From Climacteris rufus (taxonomy: Eukaryota; Chordata; Aves; Passeriformes; Climacteridae), in assembly GCA_013398175.1 (NCBI GenBank), contig VZRZ01001990.1, positions 924,782 through 988,781 of the forward strand: a DNA stretch of 64,000 nucleotides, given 5' to 3'. A program made the translations under genes and the position numbers. This document shows, piece after piece, positions 54,975-64,000 of the stretch; the stretch's first letter is position 1; every line of letters begins with the position of its first letter. A model generated the notes under the pieces. The model was not told where the DNA came from, searched no databases, and was given only the letters and a program-made list of their open reading frames with translations.

Positions 54975-57900
54975 ATTTTTCCTCTAAATGAACAGGAAAA
55001 AACTCATCTGGCTCTAATTTGAATTCTCAATAGACTTTAGAAAGGAAATTCCAACCAGCACTGTATTCCTACACCTAAAATCTACATGGGAATGATGCAG
55101 CATGCTTGTTCCAAACCAAGAGCAGCCAGAAGAAGCGGAGCTAAAGCTGGGTCAGCAGCTTGTTCCACACAAGAGTAAAGGTCTCAGCAGAGGGGCTGGT
55201 TTTATGAAACAGACTTCAATAGGACATATCAGAACTCAGAATTAAGTATATGTTTAAGTATCTAGTGGACCTGCCTTCAGAGCAGCCATTTTGTCATGCA
55301 TGCAGAATATTTATTTGCATACATGGGGATTTTTGTGTATAAAGAATGGGAGTCACCTCACCTATCTGCAACTGCATTGGAACTATTAATCCCAGGCACT
55401 ACTGAAGTCTAATGAGAGAAAGAGGTACTTCAATTAAAGTATTAACCTTAAAGTTAATGTCTGAAAGAGCTAAAATGGCTAGTGCACAGAAAGAGCTCAT
55501 TCTTCTCTATGGACTATACAGAGAATTTGCGAGGAACAGGCTTATAAAGCTAGAGACATTTACAGTGAGATTCTTCTTTGAGCCATAGCCTGTTAATGTA
55601 CTGTGTGACTTAAGGTTCCTAATTCCACATATTTGCACCTGATATTCACCATTTGCAGTGATGGCACAGTGATCTGTATCCATGTTTGCAATGGGATTTG
55701 AGATTTGTGTAGGAACATTCCTGTGTAGGTGCTCAGTGTTTACCACAAACAGCATGTATTTCCCACACAAAGTGTATCACTGAATTAGTTACCTGACCTC
55801 AAAATCCACTAATCTGAAACATAAACAACCATGTACTTATGTTGTTCACCCCCTAATCCCCACAATGCCTTATTTATCAATTCACCTGCTGGTTTCCACA
55901 CGATATATGTGTATGTCACCAGAATTAAGCTACTATTATGAAGATTCCGCCCCTGCAATTGATACTATACATTCTTGGTATTCAGGTTTTCTTAAGTGTT
56001 TTGTAAGACGAAGCACATCAAGTTTATAAACAACTCTCAGCACTTCTAAGATTTAGATTTGCCAGCAAATTGCTTTTCTTTCCCTAAAAATGTGGTCTGC
56101 ATCTGGACAAAGATGTTAGCTCAAAGCACGGGGCTGGTTCCAAGTTAAAGTCAGGTTGAGGTGAGGTCTTCCCAAACGGATAGGTGGGCATTTCCACTTT
56201 CCAGCTCCCAAAGAGCCCTGTTCCTAATTCTTCCTAGACATAATAAGTGAACTGATTGCTCAGTGCACAATGGAGACTAATGTGAGAATGTGATCCTGAC
56301 AGAGCCTCACCAGAGGATTCTTGTAATTGATGTGAAGACAATATAACTGATTTGTAGACACATCACTCTGCACCATGCTTGCTGTATCAGCTTCCTACAA
56401 CTCTTGTTGATTGCCTTCTTCCCCAAGCACATTTTTCTCTCTCAGTTCAGAAACTCTGGGAAGAAACTTGTAATAGCAATTTGTTTGTACCATGCCTATT
56501 TGGCATGCTGTGCCGCACTCTTACACAAATAAACAGGGAACACGATGTAACACCACAGCAGCAGATTTAACTAAGATCCAATTGTACTTGGTGCCATCTG
56601 AATGTGGGAAGAATGTTCCCTTAAATGAAAAATCTTCAACAGAAAAACAAGTTCACCCTTCACAAGCATGTACCATAACATAGGACAATACCCCATCTTT
56701 GACTTATGACTTAATTGGTAAGAAATTGGCCTGCTGGAGCAATTCTCCTCTAACAGGCAGCTGGGCTCTATATTGTTCCTTCTGCATAGATATGAATTTG
56801 GGGTGTCTTCTAGAGCCAGCATGAAGCCACTCTTTCCTAGGAAATGGTAGCCTGTCCGAAATCACCTCTAAAATAAGTTACCTCTGGCTGAACCACTAGT
56901 GTTTAGATGGGGGAGGCTACTGGCTCTTGATTTATATTATGAGATTGTAAGCAACTAGAAAAAATAGTTTATATTTCAAGGTGCAACTTATGAATTTAAC
57001 TGTCTCATTTTTACTGAGTTCCTCACATCAAAAACTCAGTGACAGCCTGAGTAAATTCTTTGACTTGTAATACACAGACACCTAAAAAATTAATGATGAG
57101 TTCTTTTCCCAAAACACTTCAGGACAAACACATTTCCAGGGCCTCTGAAGAGGAAATACCTCAGGGAGAATATTGTTATTAGGTGACAGTGAGCAAATGC
57201 TTAAGCAGGAATGATTGAAGCAGACTGTGTACCCTAAGGATTTAATGAGCAGCTTGAAGGAGTTGATGGCCTGAGGCACAGCCTCAGGTCATTAAATCTC
57301 AAATGGTTATTAATCCCTAGGAAATGCTTTCTGTCAAGGTCATTAGTGCTATTATACAGTGGAAATTGAGGGTGTATCAAGGAATTAGCATATAGCCTGT
57401 CTGCAGGAAAAATGTTCTCAGAGAGCATGGGCAGGTCATTTCCAGGAGGATACTGCAGTGTCCACAAGCCACCTGGCTCAGCTGAACTTCCATGTCACTT
57501 CTGCACCATTTCTAAGCTGTGTTGCTCTTTTGCAGAGTGTCACTACAGGAACTTTTTCATGCATTGAGCACTTAAATTAGAAGTTCAGCATAACTCCAAG
57601 GGATAACATTAGCTGAAAACCCTCCTGCTTAGCACATGATTTTAGGTTGGAGTCTTTCCCTGCTTTTGTCTCTTCTTAGAATAAATCCAGGAAATCTGAT
57701 TCAAGTGATGTGTACACACATTTGACCAAAGGCTGAAACTGTGCAGGTGTTGGGATCACTGCCCTTTTCTCAGAGTTTCCTAGGCTAAAAGTCTCACTCC
57801 ATCTCACTGCCTTCAAGCAGAAATACCTGGAACTAGAACAAATATATCAGCTGGCATCTGTGGGGTTAAGGCCAAGAGACTGATCAGCAGGCAGGGAAGG

Positions 57901-58117
57901 GCAGGAGATCCCAGTCTGGGTTTCCCTCTTGGATCCCATCTCTGCATGGGGCACCTTGTGAGCAAAGCCTCAGTTTCACAGTCACTGCTATCACCTTCCT
58001 GTTAAGCATACAAAGTGTTGGTGCATGGATCCCGTGATTTTTTACAAACAAGGTCTAGAGTCAGGAAGATATTTGGTGCATTTTGTGTAGCTAAAGTCAT
58101 GACTGGGTGTCAGATTG

Positions 58118-58133
58118 TTTTTTTTTTTTTTTT
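58118..58133 (+). repeat. Homopolymer T run (16)
   Basis: Sixteen T in a row; read from the minus strand it is an A run, but no retrocopied gene is seen beside it. Confidence 0.9.
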
Positions 58134-60781
58134 CCGGATTCTGATGCTGGCTTGTGATTTGAATCTGGCACACCAAATCCAGTAATTCTGTTAAATTATC
58201 TCTCTGGATCAGGTTTTCCTACACTGTAACCATATCTACCACAATGGTTATTTTGAATTAGGTTTATTTACAAGGGACCTGGAGATCTTTGGTTTCATAA
58301 CTACTATATTATAATGATCAAAGCTTGACTTTTAAGGCAATACAACAGATTGCAATTGCCTAAATCTGTTCCTTCTGCTCTAAATAGGAAACCTAGAAAA
58401 TTGTTACGTAGTAGGATCATTTTGATTACATCCCTGAGGATGATTTAGCACCCCAATTATGCAGCTGTCGAAATTAAGTGAAGAAATCTTTCTTTATTAA
58501 AGACCCTGAGGAGATTTAGAAAGCAACAGTATATTATGCTAAATAAAGAGAAAGAACAAAAGGACATAATGATCTATTTAATTCTTCTGACAATGTCTGC
58601 ATTAACTGATCAATGCTTAGACATGCATTGCTATTTACTGTTTGATTAAGTGTCCTCACATTCACTGGCATCAGCTAATGCATCCTTACTAAATGGAATT
58701 TATGCAAATGTTATTTCAATTACACATTTCTACATAGGTGTCAGGAACACACTCATCTATGGGGAGCTGGAGGGCAAATTCACTGTTATTTTTTTGTCTG
58801 ATTGCTTTCCTGAGAGATATTCATTGAATGGAATTGGTAAATTATTGAAGTACAGAAAAGTACTTTTACAATGATATTAAGAAAAAAACCCACTCCTGTA
58901 GCATATGACTACATGTTTTTTACAAGTATTTGGGTCCTTGATTTCGCTAAGCACATCATAGATATGTTTGAGCACTGATACTGCAAGAAATGAAGTTACA
59001 CTTCTAAAATGTAAAAAATGAAATTGCACTTTAAAAATATAAAAATAGCTGGATATTTCTAGAAGGAAACTTTTGCTTAATTTAAATATTAGACATCATT
59101 CCAAATACCTGCAAAAGAACTGCATACATATCACAGTAAAGAAAATTTTATTTGGCAGTACTGACTTAGACATGGTTGTGAAGCTGTAAATCAGATAAAA
59201 TATGTACTTGGACAGTAAATTAGTTTTGGACTTGGAAAAATCCAGTAATGCTATATTTTTACAGCAGTATACTCCCATAATCTAGATCACAATCAAATGA
59301 TACCTGTAAAGTAATTTCCTTCTGAAGAAAAGATAAATTTAAACTTCTGCTGCAGTTTCACATTGTCTTGAATAAGGTTGTTTTCCTGATCAAGATTTTC
59401 AACAGATTTGTGTCATTGAAATCACTACACCTAAACCTGTCTAACATTTATTTCCTTCCTTGCCTTGCTGGATTGTGGCATAAGGCATGCATTGTACTAC
59501 TTATATAAGAAGCAGATCTGAAAAAGGACCACACATCCTTTATCTCTCCTGTATTTTCAACAAAACAGAGAATTCCTTACTGCTGGGCTCCTTTCCCCTT
59601 CTATTTTCACAAGCATCTTTTGGTTTTGATTCTGTGTATTTTACTATCTTGTTTTTCACACCTATCCCACTAATGCTTAGGATACTTCAGTGAGTTTCTG
59701 TCAAATTTCATTCCTCCATGTGCTCTGCCACTGACTTTAGGAAAATGTTGAGCTCCACTGCCTGTGAAGTCAGTCACATTTTCTTTGGTGGATCTTATGC
59801 AAACACAGAGTAAGGAACAACTTGATAATACCACCATCTGACTCATGTACTGGGACTGATAATAACTGCAGCCACATCCTGTAAAATAACCAGCTAAAAA
59901 ATAAAGAAACAAATATAATTGGCTTTTTCTCCTCCCAGTGATGGCCACACTCATTTTTATCTTAAAAAGACTTCATCTAAGAAGTTGAAATAAACCACAG
60001 AAAATAACACCAAAGTGGAGAGTGAAAGTTCATCTAATCCACTCTCTGTCAAAACCTGAAGGACTAATATTTACTGTTCCTTAGAGGAATCCTGGATTCA
60101 GGACAACTTCTGAGATGCACCTGACTAAACAGGTTGCTTCAGTCTCAAACCGGCTAGGTGGCAAATTTACAACTCTTTGCTGAAGTCAATGTTTTGGTGA
60201 TACAGTTCCAGCTCTGTTCTCAGGCAGAGACACTAACTTGAGCACTGTGTGGCTGGAATGCAGTGCTTACTTCTCCAGAGCTTGCATTTAACTACCTCTG
60301 GATTGCCTGTAGCTATTCAGCAGAAACTCCCTAAACTTCTCTTCTTTTCTTGCAAATAGTATCTTATATTCCTGCCATGCTGGCATCTGAGCACCATTTG
60401 CATCCCTGCTTACAGAAATCGAGCCATTTCAGGCAATGCTGCTTTCCATGGTGTGTAAGGGGTGCTGGATGATAACCTCAGCTGCAATGCACGGATTAGT
60501 TAACCCTCACTTCTCCTGATGAATACAAAAAAGCAGATCTCTCCAAACTATCAGGATCTGTTTGGATCAAAGGTCTGTGCAACTGTGAGTTTCAAAAGGC
60601 AGAAGAGCAGATTCCAGGAAAGCAAAACCACCAGTGAATGAAAAGCTAAGAATATACTTTGGGTGAAGCATGGAAAAGGGAATTGCCAGTTCCTCAAACA
60701 GCATTGTTTATTTAACAGTACCCTGTTGGGGGAACTACGTAACTGCAATGACTATGAGTAACTGTATTCACAGTACTTATG

Positions 60782-60808
60782 TCATGATAATGTGATGGAT
60801 TATCATGA
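60782..60808. repeat. Perfect 10-base inverted repeat, 7-base loop
   Basis: TCATGATAAT (60782-60791), loop GTGATGG, ATTATCATGA (60799-60808). Confidence 0.8.
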
Positions 60809-63800
60809 AAGTCTACTCTCAAGAGAGCAATAGTTGTGTCAGGCAAATGTTGGTCTTCTAAACAGCCCATGGTTATCCTGTACAGGGCACAATGAACAAA
60901 AAGTGTGTCTGACCAGCCAGGAGTATTTTCTTTCAAATAAAGAAAACCTCTAAATTACAATCTTAGTGATAAATACCTCTCCAAAACAATATTTCACAGT
61001 GAACATTTTTGTCAAACACCAGATACTCTCATTGCTAATAAATAACCTGGAGAATACGTTCCTAATTTGTATCAGTAAAAATATCAGAATTTAGCCCTAA
61101 AAGATTTTGTATTCAAAACCTTGTGAGCATTTCACAGATAATGATGACTGTTTTTCTCTGCTTCTGCAAAGAAAGATATCCAGTCAAATACATACTTGCG
61201 TATTTATAGCTGTTTGAAAAGATTGACAGAAATTGAAGAACAAAATCTCTCTACGCATAACAAAGTCTCTATATTTAGCTGGTGTCTCTGCAATACTCAG
61301 CACATGTAAAGTAGTATAGAAGCATTAATTAGTATAACCTTGTTTTCAAATTATTCTTTTTCTTCAGTCTCAGAGCCTGAGCACTAACACTCCCCAATAA
61401 CCTCCTAAAGCACCAATGCAGAGATCACACTCTTCCTCACCCCCTACTCTTTTCTATTTCCTTTCCTTTAGAATATTTTACGGCTGAGGTAATAGCACAC
61501 AGAAAAGATGATATTTAGTCTCTCTTCCAATACAGACAGGCTTTGAAGCAAAGCAGTGTAGGCCTATCCGAAAAAACCCAGATTTTTTTGGGAAAACGTT
61601 TCAACTTGCACACATGGAGTATGAGCTTTATCAAAGGCACATCCTGTACCACTAAATAGAAGCAGATCTGCTTCCTCACTTAATACCTGTTGACTCAGTT
61701 TTATGTTTCAGTTTACAGTCTGTCTTGATAGTTCACCCTATGTGTGATGAACAAAATCCAACCAGATTTTGCAGGGAACTGCATTAAAAAATCCCTGAAC
61801 GTCAGCTACTATTGTTTCCTGTTTTTAATGACAAGGAAGATGTCATTGTGGTCAGAGAATTGAAAATTACAAATGTAAAAAAGGTAATTTACAAAAGTAC
61901 TCTTAGGAAAAGCTTTACTCAAACCAGATACAATTGCTCTGTTTCATTAATTTTTAATCACATCTGGCAATTGGCCTCAAAAGTCTCCCAAGACTTTGTG
62001 ATGCCTTGAAACGAAAAGGGCAAAATGCTCTGCTCCACCATTTTGGAAGATATTAGGCATTAGCATCTGTGCTAAGTGCATAGCCCCTTCCATGGCAGCC
62101 TTTAAGAGCTGTATGCTAAGGGAGCTGCTTGAAGGACAGCAATTAGTTGTGAGACCAGTAGCACCAGCTCATTTTTACCACAGTGATACCACACCCCTAA
62201 GGCAAATATTGCTTTCAGGAGATGAAGAAATGAGAAATGACAGCACCACAAATGAGACCTGAGGATTGTTAAGATGGAAGATCCCTAACTGAAATATAAT
62301 AAATAACTTTGCTGTGGGGTTTAAACTTTATTTATTTAATATTTATTTAGTAATTGTTTTGTCCATAACTATACAAAATTTGTAAGTGATTTAGTTATTC
62401 TGCCAGACACCACCTCAAATAATTTTCTACTGGAAAAATGTGCACTAGCCACCAAGAAATAGCAGCACACAGTACTATGCATCTACCTTGACTCCAAGCT
62501 GTGATCTGTACAGCTTGTTTATGTGCACATCAGAGGTGCATGCTTTCACAATACTCATAGGGACTTCCAGTTAGGGATGATCTCTTCTAATAAAAAGTAC
62601 AACTGGATATCCTTAGAAACAATTTTAGTTTCTGACCTTATGTTTCTCCTAAAATCCTACATCCTAACCATAGCCAGAATCTTTTCCTGAAAAGCAGACT
62701 CCAGACTTCCAAATCTTATTTTATTTACCTTTTAAATGTTATTTAATAAAAAGGCACATAGACTTAATAGTACTTTTAAATGTGGCAAGGTAGGAGATGA
62801 CCAAAACAACTGTCACTTCATAGGTGCAATGTACTGATATAATGTTATAATCTATGAGCTGCACAGCTGTTTACCATGCTTGCTAAGTTCAGACCAAATT
62901 TGTCACTGGCTATCCCCTGCTGGGCTGGAACACATTAGGGATGAACTGGTAGGGTGAGACCCATATTTTCCTTATGATGAAGGAATAACTCAATTGCTGA
63001 ATTGCTCAAAATTTTTTCACTATAATAATTTTTAAAAAATTGCAGCAAACCAAAAAAGGTACTCCTTTTATGTTCCTTCACAACACAGCTTGAAGAGCTT
63101 CACTTACTAATTTCCTCATAATGCTTTTAATTTCTGCATGCATTACAGTATATTTGTACTACTTCTTCCTAAAGAAATAATATTCATACCATCTGTCTCT
63201 CTGGGACACCCTCCTGCCCCCAAAATAATTTCAGAATCTATTGGCCAGTTTCAGCTGAATCTGACAGGAGGAACCATGTCATAAAATATTACCTTTTAGA
63301 AAGCTGGTGTTGAGTAGAGGAAAGTAAACAAATTAGCATTCCAGTAAGGGAAGGGCATTTGTGGGGTGACCCACTATGCATGCTGAGAAGTGTACACAAC
63401 ACCCGGCATCAGCATCAGTGCATGTAACACTTTGCTCACAAACATTTAAGGGATGGGAAAGAGATCTGGGGAGTAAGATGGAAGAGGGGAAGTAAGGACT
63501 TGGTTTCAGTGAGGTGGGGCAAAGGAATCCAAATTCATAGGAAACTAGGCCGCATTGATGTCAGTGCTCAGAAAGCAGTTAGTTTAGCTCAATTTTACAA
63601 TAATCTCTAAGATGGAAATAAAGGTCACGCAGTAGTCATCACTGGGCAATGGGCTGCTTTAACTTTTAGCAGCTCCAGGATGATTCATGCAAGGAACACA
63701 TCACTGCTGCATTCTCCGCCAGTGCTGCAGGAGTGACCACATAATGTCCTCACAGGACAACGTCCTCACACTGTCCTCAGCCCCGTCTGTCCCTCCCACT

Positions 63801-64000
63801 GCTTTCTTCTTTAGAAACTCCAAGAGAAAAAGATACTGAGGAGCTGTGTTGCTGAGCAGGAGCTATGCAGCCTTACTCCTGCCCTGAGCTACGTACTTGC
63901 TTAGGTCCAAATAATCTCCTATAAGTGTAATTTGCAAGAAAGAGCCTTGGAACATCGTATTTCCCACTACTACAGATCTATCGAGCTCCAGCATGAACGT

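Larger units (their letters stand above)
50917..64000. other. Non-coding region upstream of the candidate first exon
   Basis: No gene recognised on either strand. It would hold a promoter for the short isoform near 50900-51400 and may be intron of longer STARD13 isoforms that start beyond the window. It has a GC-rich block (about 53540-53830), a 40-base direct repeat pair (54335 and 54935), a 16-base T run (58118-58133) and a 10-base hairpin (60782-60808). Short open frames look random. Confidence 0.6.

Noticed and set aside
1..64000. tRNA, rRNA, CRISPR, operon or prokaryotic-type systems
   Set aside because: The window is vertebrate intronic and intergenic DNA; I saw no such features on either strand.

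Overview
The window is vertebrate nuclear DNA, most likely from a bird and probably a passerine. It has short exons with GT-AG junctions in long AT-rich introns, several CR1 LINE 3' ends of the avian type, and a solo endogenous-retrovirus LTR that matches, from memory, a family common in songbird genomes. It holds one protein-coding gene, on the minus strand. I recognise it as STARD13 (DLC2; SAM, RhoGAP and START domains) and can reconstruct its exons to the base, with all reading phases consistent.

Layout, left to right (the gene reads right to left): 1-4246 is distal 3' UTR or intergenic DNA with a solo LTR (680-1267) and a CR1 tail. The stop codon is at 4576-4578. Exons 14 to 2 follow at 4576-4693, 5035-5211, 8308-8525, 10395-10616, 11372-11486, 12377-12584, 15705-15903, 19845-20004, 22051-22224, 23638-25016, 29664-29727, 36672-36753 and 38718-38789. 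A candidate first coding exon lies at 50830-50878. The rest, to 64000, is upstream non-coding sequence, or intron if other isoforms start beyond the window.

With the candidate first exon the product is 1078 residues: SAM (about 17-85), a serine-rich linker with a tensin-type SIYDNVPG site and an LD-like helix (exon 5), RhoGAP (about 625-832) with Arg665, Lys702 and Asn774, and a C-terminal START domain (about 865-1075). From family knowledge it is a GTPase-activating protein for RhoA/Cdc42 at focal adhesions, mitochondria and lipid droplets.

I see no unknown multi-gene system. The two most interesting points are splice variants. One is a phase-matched alternative first exon with a good Kozak context and a tiny uORF. 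The other is a CpG-bearing, phase-matched candidate alternative last exon in intron 12 (7016-7115), with a poly(A) signal about 150 bases beyond its stop, which would give a protein without most of the START domain. Both need transcript evidence.
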